From positions 4,712,001-4,776,000 of the forward strand of contig NZ_CP152342.1 of NCBI RefSeq assembly GCF_045291395.1: a stretch of DNA of 64,000 bases, written 5' to 3'. Position numbers and translations under genes: made by a program. This DNA is from MR-S7 sp000400995 (lineage in GTDB: Bacteria > Pseudomonadota > Gammaproteobacteria > Burkholderiales > Burkholderiaceae_C). Below the pieces are notes generated by a model. The model did not search any database. It was not told the DNA's origin and saw nothing but the letters and a program-made list of their open reading frames with translations. Positions 1-9,445 of this stretch are shown here, piece after piece; position 1 is the stretch's first letter, and each line of letters starts with the position of its first letter.

Positions 1-1900
1 TCCACCAAGGCTGGGCAGTATTTCGCGGCCGCCATCGAGGCCGAGAACCGCCAGCGCGCGGTGCTGCTCGGAGCGGCGGGGCAGGGTGCCTCCGCCTGGA
101 ACGCCGCGGCGCCGGGCGGCAACCCTTTCCGCCGTACCGCCCTGTCGAACTGGGGCGGGCGCACGCCTTTCCCCACGGCCGTGCCCGTGGCCGCCGCGCC
201 CATGGCGTATGCCGCCGCGCAGCCCATGCCCGCCATGGCCGCCGGGCCGCAGCCCTACATTCCCCAGCCCGCGGGGGCGGCGCGCTTCCCCATGGCCGCG
301 CCCGCTGCCGTGCCCCTGGCCACGCCCACCAGCTACTACGGCGCGGTTGCTCCTGCGGCACCGTCCGCAGCTGCCGCAGCGCCCCAGCCGGCCGCCGGCC
401 GCCGGCCGCGCAGCGTCCAAGGCGGCTCCGCAGGCACGCGCCGCGCTGCCGGCGGCCCGGACCGCCGCCGCGGCGGCGCCTGCATACGCTGCACCCGCTG
501 CACCCGCTGCCGCGCCCGCAGGCTACGTGGCCCCCGCTGCCGCACCGGCGCCGCTCTACGTGCCCCAGCCCGCCACGGGCTACGTGACGCCCCAGGCCGC
601 CTATGCCGCCTCCGCGCAGGCGGCGCCTGCACCTTCGCTGTGGGCCGCGGCGCCCATGCCGGCCCCGGCCGGGGTGCCGCAGCCCGCGCGCCCGCGCTCG
701 GCGCTCGACGAGCTGTCCGAGCTGCAGGAGGGCCGCACGCCCATGCTGTCCGTGGGCGTGGTCGGCCGTGCGCGCCAGGGCGAGTCCGGCATGAGCCGCC
801 TGACTGATATGCAGGCGCCGGTGGAGCTGAAGTTTGGCGCTGGCGACGGCATGATGACCCTGCGCGCCACGCCCACGGGCGTCAGCTCCGGCACGCCCGA
901 CACCACCTACGGCACCCTCAGCCGCTTCGGCGGCGGCCCGGCCACGGCGCTGGACATGCCGCTGCGCTCGCCGGGCTCGCAGAACGACAACGGCGTGGGC
1001 CTGGGCATCGGCTACGAGACGGCCAACCTGGCCGTGGACGTGGGCACGCTGCCGCTGGGCTTCCGCCAGAACGACATCATGGGCGGCGTGCGCTACCGCA
1101 TGGGCCTGAGCGACCAGACCACCCTCACGGGCGAGCTCTCGCGCCGCCCGGTGACGGACAGCGCGCTCTCCTTCGCCGGCGCGCGCGACGCGCGCACGGG
1201 CGAGCGCTGGGGTACGGTGTCCGCCAACGGCGGCCGGCTGGACCTGACCTGGGACGACGGCAGCTTCGGCACCTACGCCATCGGCGCGCTGCACAGCCTG
1301 CAGGGCCACAACGTCCAGTCCAACTACCGCGCGGAACTGGGCGGCGGCATGTATTGGCGCGTTCATCGCACCACCGATTCGGCCTTCACCGCGGGCTTGA
1401 ATTTCACGGGCATGGCCTACGACAAGAACCTGCGCTACTTCACCTACGGCCACGGCGGCTACTTCAGCCCGCAGCAGTTCCTGGCTATGAGCGTGCCCTT
1501 CGACTGGGCGCAGCGCAGCGGCCGCCTGAGCTACCAGATCAAGGGCGCCTTGGGCGTGCAGTATTTCAAGGAAGACGCGGCGCCGTACTTCCCCACCAGC
1601 CGCACGCGCCAGAGCGCCGCCGCACAGGCCGCGAGCGATGCTGAGGCGTTCGGCGAGGTGGGCGCCAACACCACCGCCATCTATCCGGGCCAGAGCAAGA
1701 CCGGCCTGGGCTACAACCTGGGCATGGCCATGGAGTACCAGCTCCATCCGCAGCTGTTCATCGGCAGCCACCTGTCGCTGGACAACGCGCGCAACTACCG
1801 CCAGTTCACGGGCGGGCTGTACGTGCGCTATGCGCTGCAGCCCTACACGGGGCGCCAGGCGCTGCCGGTGAGTCCGCTGAAGTCGCCGTATTCGTTCTGA
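1..1900 (+). CDS. bcsC: Cellulose synthase operon protein C, C-terminal part (5' end outside window, apparent frameshift)
   Basis: BcsC is the periplasmic TPR scaffold plus outer-membrane beta-barrel through which bacterial cellulose is exported. Only the C-terminal half is here. The gene enters the window in frame 1 (reading STKAGQYFAAAIEAENRQR) and runs through a long Ala/Pro-rich linker. The BcsC C-terminal barrel domain (about 690-1900, from SALDELSELQEGRTP) follows, with alternating barrel strands and a terminal aromatic residue (SPYSF). The linker begins in frame 1, but everything after about 410 is in frame 2. The switch lies in the tandem repeat of ggccgcc units at 388-409, where one extra base (or two missing) would explain it. 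The frame-2 stop is at 1898-1900 and a strong terminator follows. Low-complexity GC-rich DNA makes a sequence error likely, but a true mutation would abolish cellulose export. Confidence 0.85.
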   Translation, partial: PPRLGSISRPPSRPRTASARCCSERRGRVPPPGTPRRRAATLSAVPPCRTGAGARLSPRPCPWPPRPWRMPPRSPCPPWPPGRSPTFPSPRGRRASPWPRPLPCPWPRPPATTARLLLRHRPQLPQRPSRPPAAGRAASKAAPQARAALPAARTAAAAAPAYAAPAAPAAAPAGYVAPAAAPAPLYVPQPATGYVTPQAAYAASAQAAPAPSLWAAAPMPAPAGVPQPARPRSALDELSELQEGRTPMLSVGVVGRARQGESGMSRLTDMQAPVELKFGAGDGMMTLRATPTGVSSGTPDTTYGTLSRFGGGPATALDMPLRSPGSQNDNGVGLGIGYETANLAVDVGTLPLGFRQNDIMGGVRYRMGLSDQTTLTGELSRRPVTDSALSFAGARDARTGERWGTVSANGGRLDLTWDDGSFGTYAIGALHSLQGHNVQSNYRAELGGGMYWRVHRTTDSAFTAGLNFTGMAYDKNLRYFTYGHGGYFSPQQFLAMSVPFDWAQRSGRLSYQIKGALGVQYFKEDAAPYFPTSRTRQSAAAQAASDAEAFGEVGANTTAIYPGQSKTGLGYNLGMAMEYQLHPQLFIGSHLSLDNARNYRQFTGGLYVRYALQPYTGRQALPVSPLKSPYSF

Positions 1901-1924
1901 TCGGCAGGCGGCTTTCCAAAGAAC

Positions 1925-1952
1925 AATCCCTCGCCACGCGAGGGATTTTTTC
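1925..1952 (+). terminator. Intrinsic terminator after bcsC
   Basis: A perfect 10-bp stem (1925-1934 with 1938-1947), three-base loop, then a run of T. It sits 25 bases after the bcsC stop. Its core ccctcgc/gcgaggg is repeated in the opposite-facing terminator at 2127-2156. Confidence 0.85.
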
Positions 1953-2126
1953 GCCCGTGGGCAGGGGGCGAGCGCTGCGAGTGGATTCAATGGGCATGTA
2001 GGCGGACGAGCTTCATGCCCTTCTGATCGAGGGGCTGGCTGATCGACAGAATGTGCCGGCCGACGCTTCACTGGCGAAACGCTGCTACCGCCCTTCGGGC
2101 CCTGGCGGGGGAACGCTACCCCCGAA

Positions 2127-2156
2127 AGAAAAATCCCTCGCATAGCGGCGAGGGAT
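2127..2156 (-). terminator. Intrinsic terminator of the 2219-3901 lipoprotein gene, with a second hairpin
   Basis: Read on the minus strand, gatccctcgc and gcgagggat pair across a short loop and are followed by T5 and more T. A second, perfect 11-bp inverted repeat with a 7-base loop lies at 2176-2204, between this terminator and the lipoprotein stop codon. The 1953-2126 stretch between the two facing terminators holds no gene that I can recognise. Confidence 0.75.
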
Positions 2157-2218
2157 CTGTCATTTGTCGTGGACGCGTGGCGCTACCGGCAACGTAGCGC
2201 CACGGGCCTATGCGGTAC

Positions 2219-3901
2219 TCAAGGTGCCGGAAGTTTCGTGCCCACGAACACCGTGTGCGCGCGCTGGCCGGACTGGAACAGGCCCGCCGTCAGGATGCGC
2301 AGGCCGACCACTTCGCCGTTGGCATCGAAGATGGCAGCTGCCGAACCCGATTGCGACGGCCCGGTCGACAGCTCGCAGCCGATGGAGTTGGCCGGCTTCG
2401 CGTCATCCAGGAAGCCAAGGGCTTCCACCCGGTACAGGTTCTGCTTGCCCCCGTCCAGGTTGCCCAGCAGCTTGCCCACGATCTGGCACTCGTTGCTGGT
2501 GACGCCTGTGATGGAGCCGTCCACGGCGATGTCGATGTCCACCTGGTGGCCGCCGAAGCTGCTGCCGGCCATGCGGTAGCTGCCGACGATCATGTTGATG
2601 TCGGCTTGCCCGGCACGGCGGGTGGGCAGCGTGTAGATGGAGTCGGGCTGCATCGTGAATCGTGTCGGATAGCCGCCTGGCTGCGTGGGGTAGCTGTAGG
2701 TGCCCGTCAGGCGATTCGCGATGCCGTTCGCCGCGGCGCTCTCCACCGTGGCATCGACCAGCACGCCGCTGACGTAGCCGCCCAGGTAGCCGCCCGTACC
2801 GTCGAGCAGGCGGTCGAAGAACACGCCGTCGTTGGCCGTCACGAACCGGTTGGTCGTCTGGTCGTTGTTGTAGCGGATCAGGCGCCCGTAGAGCACGTTG
2901 TGGTTGAAGCTGCTGTTCGTGTAGAAGAACATGCCGCCGTCGGGCAATACCGTGCCGTGGATGTCCAGATCGCCCGTCACGCCTGCGGGCAGCGTCAGCG
3001 TGCCGGCCCAGTTGCCCGCGGCCGACAGCGGCGTGGGGGAGGGCGTGGTCGGCTGGCGCGGATCGGCCAGGCCGTTGAGCACGAAGGTGTTGTCCGTGCC
3101 GATGGAGTTGCGCGTGAACACCCAGATGCCGTTGGGCACGTTGTTGGCGTCGAAGCGCAGCACCGCTACGCCCGACTGCTGCGAACTGCGGTAGCCGCAC
3201 GAAGTCTCGTCGCCCGTCAGGTTCATCGTCACCGAATACAGCGCCGAGTCCTGCGAGCGCGGCGTGGCTGTGCCCTGCACGTTGCAGCCGCCCACCCGGC
3301 CGGACAGCACGCCGCGCTCCGTCACCGTGAAGACCCATTGGCCACCGAATACGCCCGATCCCCGGTAGGTGCCAGCGATCAGGTTGGCTCGGGCCGGATA
3401 GTCGTTGAGCTTGCTGTAGTTCAGCTTGAACGAGGTGGGCGTGCCGGTGGCCGCTGCCGTGCCCGCCGGGCTGGTGTAGTTGCCGCTGATGAGCACCGTC
3501 TTGCCCGTGGCTGCGTTGGGCGAGGCCGTGCCGCGCAGCGTGATGCCCGGGGCGAACTTGCCGTCCTGCACGGAGAAGTAGGTCACTCCCGTGGCCTGCA
3601 CCGCCGTCACGTTGGTGCGCAGCAGGCCATAGAGCCCGTCGTAGCCCGCAGCGCCCGCAGCGCCGCGCGCGAGGTAGAACTCTCCGCCCTTGCCGTCTTC
3701 GCCGCCGTCGATGAAGCCCACCATCGTGCGCTGGCTCAAGCCCGTGCCCACCGTGCCTTCCCAGAACCCGGCGGGGTACTGCTGCGTGCCCACCGGCGGG
3801 CCGACGTCGTCGCCGCCGGAACCTCCGCCGCAGCCCGCGACCAGCGCGGCCAGGCACAGGGAAAGCAGGGAGCGGGGACGGGCGAGGGAGGGAAAGCGCA
3901 T
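2219..3901 (-). CDS. Lipoprotein of unknown function with an internal duplication
   Basis: The 560-residue product starts with a lipoprotein signal peptide. A basic start and hydrophobic core end in the lipobox LVAGC (Cys24), followed by a Gly/Asp-rich tether, so it should be anchored in the outer membrane. I do not recognise a named family. The mature part consists of two halves (about residues 44-290 and 305-560) that share a pattern: a Gly-Trp/Phe-x-Gly-Thr beta-rich start, then a G-x-Y-R-x-x-G-S-x-x-GG block (near 175 and 455), then a conserved Cys about 35 residues later (GGCNVQG and NECQIVG) and another Cys further on (TSCGYR and IGCELS). This looks like a tandem duplication of a beta-sandwich or calycin-like domain with one disulfide per copy. 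The gene stands alone between bcsC and ssb. No function can be assigned. Confidence 0.8.
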   Translation of the reverse strand: MRFPSLARPRSLLSLCLAALVAGCGGGSGGDDVGPPVGTQQYPAGFWEGTVGTGLSQRTMVGFIDGGEDGKGGEFYLARGAAGAAGYDGLYGLLRTNVTAVQATGVTYFSVQDGKFAPGITLRGTASPNAATGKTVLISGNYTSPAGTAAATGTPTSFKLNYSKLNDYPARANLIAGTYRGSGVFGGQWVFTVTERGVLSGRVGGCNVQGTATPRSQDSALYSVTMNLTGDETSCGYRSSQQSGVAVLRFDANNVPNGIWVFTRNSIGTDNTFVLNGLADPRQPTTPSPTPLSAAGNWAGTLTLPAGVTGDLDIHGTVLPDGGMFFYTNSSFNHNVLYGRLIRYNNDQTTNRFVTANDGVFFDRLLDGTGGYLGGYVSGVLVDATVESAAANGIANRLTGTYSYPTQPGGYPTRFTMQPDSIYTLPTRRAGQADINMIVGSYRMAGSSFGGHQVDIDIAVDGSITGVTSNECQIVGKLLGNLDGGKQNLYRVEALGFLDDAKPANSIGCELSTGPSQSGSAAAIFDANGEVVGLRILTAGLFQSGQRAHTVFVGTKLPAP

Positions 3902-3998
3902 GGGGTCGGCCTTGCAAGGGGAAGGGCGGCACCCACGCCGCCCGGTTCGGACAGGCGCGCCTTCGCATGCATCGCGGCGGCGCGCCGATCCGATTATG

Positions 3999-4032
3999 TT
4001 ATTTCAATAGCTGCTGCAATCGATTGAAATAA
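3999..4032 (-). terminator. Inverted repeat at the 3' end of ssb
   Basis: A perfect 10-bp AT-rich inverted repeat (ttatttcaat, 3999-4008, with attgaaataa, 4023-4032) spans a 14-base loop containing tagctgctgca. The loop and arm resemble one edge of the dispersed Comamonadaceae element seen elsewhere in the window. Position just after the ssb stop (4049) suggests a weak or bidirectional terminator. It lacks a GC-rich stem. Confidence 0.45.
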
Positions 4033-4048
4033 ACGATGACGCACCGCC

Positions 4049-4591
4049 TCAGAACGGAATGTCGTCGTCCATGTCGTCGAAACCCGACGCCGCGCGCGGC
4101 GGCTGGGCCATCGGGGCCGGCGCGGGGCGGGTTGCCGGGGGCGCTGCGGGGCGCGGCGCAGGCGCGGCGCGGCGCGGGGCCTCGTAGCCGCCGCCGTCTC
4201 CACCGCCGCCGTAGCCGCCGTCGTCATAGCCTCCACCCGCACCGCCGCCCGCACCGCCGCGGCTGCCCAGCATCTGCATGGTGTCGGCGCGGATTTCGGT
4301 GGTGTAGCGCTCCTGGCCGCTCTGGTCGGTCCACTTGCGGGTGCGCAGGCTGCCTTCCACATAGACCTGCGAGCCCTTGCGCAAGTACTGGCCCACGATC
4401 TCGGCCAGGCGGCCGTTGAAGACCACGCTGTGCCACTCGGTGGCTTCCTTGTTCTCGCCGGTATTCTTGTCGCGCCAGCGGTCGGTGGTGGCGATCCGCA
4501 CGTTGGCCACCTGGTCGCCGCTCGGGAAGGTGCGCATTTCGGGATCGCGGCCCAGGTTGCCGACGATGATGACTTTGTTGACGGATGCCAT
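4049..4591 (-). CDS. ssb: Single-stranded DNA-binding protein
   Basis: SSB coats single-stranded DNA in replication, recombination and repair and recruits partner enzymes through its C-terminal tip. The 180-residue product has the OB fold in residues 1-110 (start [18 protein letters not shown], then the conserved [14 protein letters not shown] block), a Gly- then Pro/Ala-rich flexible linker, and the canonical acidic tip DDMDDDIPF. The ATG at 4591 fits the family start exactly, and longer open frames upstream are not coding. It lies 77 bp downstream of the YajR-like gene on the same strand, so the two may be co-transcribed. Confidence 0.98.
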   Translation of the reverse strand: MASVNKVIIVGNLGRDPEMRTFPSGDQVANVRIATTDRWRDKNTGENKEATEWHSVVFNGRLAEIVGQYLRKGSQVYVEGSLRTRKWTDQSGQERYTTEIRADTMQMLGSRGGAGGGAGGGYDDGGYGGGGDGGGYEAPRRAAPAPRPAAPPATRPAPAPMAQPPRAASGFDDMDDDIPF

Positions 4592-4668
4592 GCTGCTAGT
4601 GCCTTCGCTTCGGGAAATGGGGTTGGCGCCTACTGTAGCGCGCCAAACGGCCGATTGTGCACGCTCCT

Positions 4669-5873
4669 TCAGTGGCCCCCGCGCCCCACGGGCCGCAGCG
4701 GCCAGGTCAGCAGCAGCCACAGCGCCGCCAGCACGGACGTAGCGGCGAACAGCCCCGGCGCCCCCCCCATTTGGCCAGCAGCCCGCCCAGGGCCCCACCC
4801 GCGAACAGGCCCAGCGACTGCAGCGTGTTGTAGGCCCCCAGCGCCGCGCCGCGCAGCGGCGCCGGCGCCATGCGCGAGACCAGGCTGGGCTGCGTGGCCT
4901 CCAGCGCGTTGAAGCCGCAGAAGAACAGGAACAGCAGCGTGCCCAGCACCGCCAGCGTGGGCGTGGCGCCGCTGGCGGCCAGCAGGCCCAGGCCCGCCTG
5001 CACGGCCAGCACGAGGCCGATGGCGATGAGCAGCGCCGCGCGCAGGCGCCCGCGCCGTTCCATGGCGAAGAGGCCGCCCATGGCGGCGAACGACAGCACC
5101 ACGGCCGGCAGGTAGGCCTGCCAGTGCGCGTCCTTGGGCAGCCCCGCCTGCACCAGCATGGCGGGCACGGCCACCCACATGGCCATCTGCACCGTGTGCA
5201 GCGCGAACACGCCCGCATTCAGGCGCAGCAGATCGGCATGGCGCCACACGTCGGCCAGGCGGCCGCGCGGCGCGCCGGCGTGGCGCGCGGGCTCGGGCGG
5301 CACCACCCACAGCACCACGGCGATCCCGGCCAGCGCCAGCGCGCAGGTCAGCCCGAACAGGCCGGCCAGGCCCATGTGCGCGGCCAGCGGCGGCGCGGCC
5401 ACGAGGGCGATGGCGAACATCAGCCCGATGCTCGCGCCCACCAGCGCCATGGCCTTGGTGCGCACCACGTCGCGCGTCTGGTCGGCCAGCAGCGCGGTGA
5501 CGGCGGCAGACACCGCGCCCGCGCCCTGCACCGCGCGCCCGATCACCAGGCCGGTCACCGAATCGGCCAGCGCCGCCAGCAGGCTGCCCGCCGCGAACAC
5601 CACCAGCCCGGCCACGATCACGCGTTTGCGCCCGAAACGGTCGGACGCCAGGCCCAGCGGCAGCTGCAGCACTGCCTGCGTGAGGCCGTAGATGCCCATG
5701 GCCAGCCCGACCAGGGCCGGGTCGTCGCCGCCCGGGTACTTACGCGCCTCTAGCGCGAACACGGGCAGCACGAGGAACAGGCCCAGCATGCGCAGCGCGA
5801 AGATCAGCGCCAGGCTGATGCTGGAGCGGCGCTCCAGCGGGGTCATGGAAGTGGAAGCGGCGGGGGAAGGCAC
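4669..5873 (-). CDS. MFS transporter of the YajR type, apparent frameshift near the 3' end
   Basis: A 12-helix major facilitator. The N-terminal segment ([20 protein letters not shown]), the loop motif [14 protein letters not shown] and the downstream [12 protein letters not shown] segment match the E. coli YajR branch, but the C-terminal cytoplasmic YAM domain of YajR is absent. The frame breaks at a run of eight C (plus strand) at 4761-4768. With seven, the protein continues as [20 protein letters not shown] through the last helix to the stop at 4669-4671. The break is probably a homopolymer error. Substrate is unknown; E. coli YajR is an orphan proton-driven transporter. ssb follows on the same strand. 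Confidence 0.85.
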
Positions 5874-5931
5874 GGGGAGGCGGTGGGGCGGATGGGCGAA
5901 AGCGGGGATTTTCGCCCATGGCGCAGGCTAT

Positions 5932-5992
5932 CGAGCCAAATAGGCCTCCAGCGCTTGCCCAGCAAGCGGTGGCAGCTATTTATTTGATAGTT
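5932..5992. repeat. Dispersed Comamonadaceae-type repeat, copy 1
   Basis: Carries the shared core gcctccagcgcttgcc..aagcggtggcagctat followed by an AT-rich end. It separates the YajR-like gene from the upstream surface-protein gene, and its edge encodes the last few residues (ATIK) and stop of that protein. The two arms (ccagcgctt and aagcgctgg in better copies) are complementary, so the transcript can form a hairpin. Confidence 0.7.
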
Positions 5993-8900
5993 GCGGCCCG
6001 CCGCCAGCCCAGCGCTCCCAGCAGGGCCGACAGCAGCGCCAGCGCCCAGGCGCCCAGCGTGGGGATGGCCTGCGCGCCGCCGGGCGCGGCCAGCGGCACC
6101 ACGGGCAGCAGCGGGTCGGCGATGGTGCCGGGGGTGTTGTCCGCGTCGCCCCGGCCGTTGTCGGTGATCTGGTAGGTCACGGTCTGGCGGTTGTTGGTCA
6201 GGGTCAGGCCCAGCGACGTGGCGGGGTCCTGCGGGTCGAACCAGCCGCCCGCGCCGTCGGGTTTGCGAAAGCGCACGCCCACAGGCAGCGGCTCGGGGTA
6301 CTGCAGCACGATCTGCACCGCGCCGCTGCAATGCTCTGCCGTGAAGCTGAACTGGCCGTTGGGTGCGTCGAAGCCTGGCGGTTTGGCGCCGGCCGCGCCA
6401 AAGCCGCCGCTGGCCTGCAGCGTGCAGGCCGTCCCGCCGCCCGACAGCGTGGCCGTGGCCGTGCCCGCCATGCCGGGTACGGCGCCCGCGGGCGCGCTGA
6501 TCTGCAGCAGGCGCGGCACCACGGCGCCGGACGCGCCGGAGTCCGGCCCCGTGTCGACCGTGTTCGTGGCCTTGACCGTGAAGGTGTAGCTGGTGCCGTT
6601 GGCAAGCCCCGTGAAGGCGATGGGGCACACCGTGCCCGTGGGCGAGCCTGCGGGCACGTCGCAATACCCGGTGGCGCCGCCCGGCGCGGCCGTGGCGGTG
6701 TAGCGGGTGATGGGGCTGCCCCCGTCGCTGGCGGGCGCGGTGAAGGTCACCGTGGCCTGCCCGTTGCCCGCCGTGGCTTGCGCCCCCGTGGGCGCGCCCG
6801 GCGCGGCGAGAACGGCCACCGTGTGCACGCTGCCGCCGGCGTAGCCCGCCGCCGGGTTGCCCACGGCGTCCACGATGCCGGTGCCGCTGCCCTTGAGGTC
6901 GAGCCGCAGCGAGCCGTTGCCGCTGATGTTGCCGACGGTGACGGTATAGCTTGCGCCGCTGCCCGTCACCTGGGGGACCGTGCCCGCCGCCGTGCCCGAA
7001 AGCTTGGTCAGCGAGAAATCGGTCCTGTCCACGCCCGTCACCGGCTCGCTGAAGGTGACGAGGAAGGCCACGCTCGCATCTGCGGGGCCGGGCGAGCCCC
7101 CTGGCGCGATGCCGGTCACCGTGGGCGCAACGGTGTCCACCGTGGCATTGCTCGTGTCTGCCGTGGTGGTGGAGCCGCCCGCGCCCGTGGCCGTGACCGA
7201 GACGTTGCGGTTGGCCCCCACCATGCCGTCGGGCAGCGGGTGGCTGGCCGTCCACAGGCCGCTGGTGTTGCTGGCGGCCACCGCCGCGCCGCCGCCGAAC
7301 GCGCTGAAGTCCACCGTCACGCCGGTGATGCCGCTGTTGTTGTCGCCGCTGGCGGAGTTGTTCCAGGTGGCGCTCACCGTGTCGCCCTGCTTGTAGGCGC
7401 CGCTGGTGCCCGTGCCGCCCGAGAGGGTGATGCGCGCGTCGGTCACGGTGGGGGGCGTTCCTACCAGTACGCCGGTCGTGCTGCCAAGGCTGTTCAGCGT
7501 GGTGTCGGCGCTGGCCGCGCCGCTGGACAGCGTGCCGCCATTCAGGCCGAGGCCCGTGACGGCGATGCCGTCCATGTCCGCGTCGCCAGCCTGCACGGTG
7601 TAGGCAAAGGAGAGCGCCGCAGTGCCCGTGCCGCCGGCATACGTTGCATAACGGATGTTGCTGCCAATGGTCAGCTGAATGCGGGGCGTGCCGCTCACGA
7701 TGATGGGGGCGTCGTAATTCACCGTGAAGACCAGCACCTGGCCCGCGCCATAGGTGCCGTCGGCGGGCACCGCCACCGATTGCACCGTGGGCGCCTGGGC
7801 GATCAGCGTGACATTGCGGTCGATTTGGCACGCGTTCGCATCCATGACGCTGACGGTGTGGGTGCCTGCGGCCAGGCCCGTGGCCGTGAATGTGGTTTGC
7901 TTGGACGGTGTCCAGTAGTAGGTATACCCCGGTGTGCCGCCGCTGGGGGAGACGCTGGCGCGGCCGGTGGCGTTGGAGCCCACGGGGTGGGCAACCACGC
8001 TCGCGGAGCCCGTCAGGGCAGAGGCGGGCTGCGAGATCGCGATGTTCGCCACGGTGAACGTGCTGCCGGCCCTGTCTGTTACCGTAACGGAGTAGGTGCC
8101 TGCGGGCAGGCCGGTTGCTGTTGCTGAGAGTGCTTGGCCGGGCGACCACAAGTAGGTGTAGGGAGGCACGCCCCCGTATGCCTGAGCCGTGGCCGTGCCA
8201 TTGCTCCCGCCGGTGCAGGAGACTTGCGTGCTGGAAGAAATATTCGCAAAAAGGCCTGACGCCGCCTTCGTCACCGTCACGGTGTAGTCCCGCACGGTGG
8301 TGCCGTCCTGCGCCGTCACCCGCACGGTGATGGTGTTGGCGCCAGGGTTCAGCGCAACGGGGCTGGATGCCGGCGCGCCGTTCACCGTCACCGTGGCGTT
8401 GGCGTCGGCCAGCGTGGGGGTGACGGTGATGCTGGCCACCATGTCGTTCACCGCCGCCGTGTAGCTTGTGTTGCCCGTTGTGAAGGCCGGGCTCAACGTG
8501 CCCGCCGACAGCGCCAGGCCCGACAGGCTGGCATTGCTGGACGGCACCGCGTAGGTATAGCCGTTGGTCAGCGTGGCGTAGCCGCCGGGGGTGGTGACCC
8601 TGACGTTCACCGGGCCCGCGGTGTGCGCCGGGGTGGTGGCGGTGAGCGATGTGGCGCTGAGGACGGTGACGCCCGTGGCGCTGCTGCCGCCGAACGTCAC
8701 CGCCGTCGCGCCGGCGGTGAAGTGGGTGCCGGTGAGGGTGACGACGGTGCCGCCCGCCGTGGAGCCGCTGTTCGGCGTTGCGCCGGTGACGGTGGGCGTG
8801 GGTGTCGTCGTGGAGGTGAACGTGAAAACGATGGTGCCTTGGGCCACGGGCTGGGTATTGGAAGGGACGGTGAACGTCAGCGTCTTGCCGTTGAAGGCGG

Positions 8901-9305
8901 CCGCGTAGCTGCCCGCGTCGCTCGCGGTGCCGCCGGCAGGTGTGATGCCGGTGAACTGGTAGAGGGTTCCGCCGCTGAAAACGACAGAGAACTGCCGGTC
9001 GTTGTTCAGCCCACCCCAGACGCGATAGGCGGGATCCGCTTGGTAAACGTCGATCGTGAATGTCCCGGCCGCCGGATCGACGTCGAAACGGAAGGCGCCT
9101 GTGTCGAACTCAACGCCGCTGCCGACCGCCAAGGAGGGGTCGGCGTTCCATCGGTAGGGAGTGCCGCTGCTTTCACCCCAGAAATCAACCGTGGTGCCCG
9201 CCGTGCTGGCCTGCGCGTTGAGGCTGAACAGGCTGGCAAGGCAGCCCAGGAACAGCGCGGCGGCCCAGCGCTTCAGCAGCGGAAGCAGGGTGTATCCCGA
9301 TGCAT
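5980..9305 (-). CDS. Large multi-domain surface or exported protein with IPTL-CTERM sorting signal
   Basis: About 1100 residues, almost all beta-sandwich modules. In order: a unique N-terminal domain; an IPT/TIG domain (PTVTGATPNSGSTAGGT onward); a cadherin-like domain (LSGLALSAGTLSPAF onward); two SprB-like repeats (GGVPPYTYLWSPG and GGTPGYTYYWTPS); a Ca-binding/Big-like stretch; an FN3 domain (PGAPTGAQATAGNGQATVTF); and a choice-of-anchor-U-like domain. The C-terminus is AIPTLGAWALALLSALLGAL followed by GWRR, a clear IPTL-CTERM signal: motif, one membrane helix, basic tail. The signal peptide (LLKRWAAALFLGCLASLFSL, then NAQA) is in frame, but no ATG, GTG or TTG precedes it in that frame. 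An ATG at 9305 lies in another frame, and one more C at 9288-9290 would join it, so I take 9305 as the likely start. An adhesin-like role is inferred from the modules only. Confidence 0.75.
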
Positions 9306-9348
9306 GCGGAAGGGCGTGGTGGGCGGCATGGCGGTGCTTTCGTTTTCA

Positions 9349-9400
9349 AAAATCATAGCTGCCAGCGCTTGATGGGTAAGCGCTGGCAGCCGGAAAGCCT
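9349..9400. repeat. Dispersed repeat, copy 2
   Basis: Contains atagctgccagcgcttgatg followed by gtaagcgctggcagc, a nearly perfect palindrome. It lies between the surface-protein gene and the EIIC-EAL gene, both read on the minus strand. Confidence 0.75.
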
Positions 9401-9445
9401 TTAATGGCCTGTATCCAGGCTATCAGGAGTGTGAATTTTTGTGAA

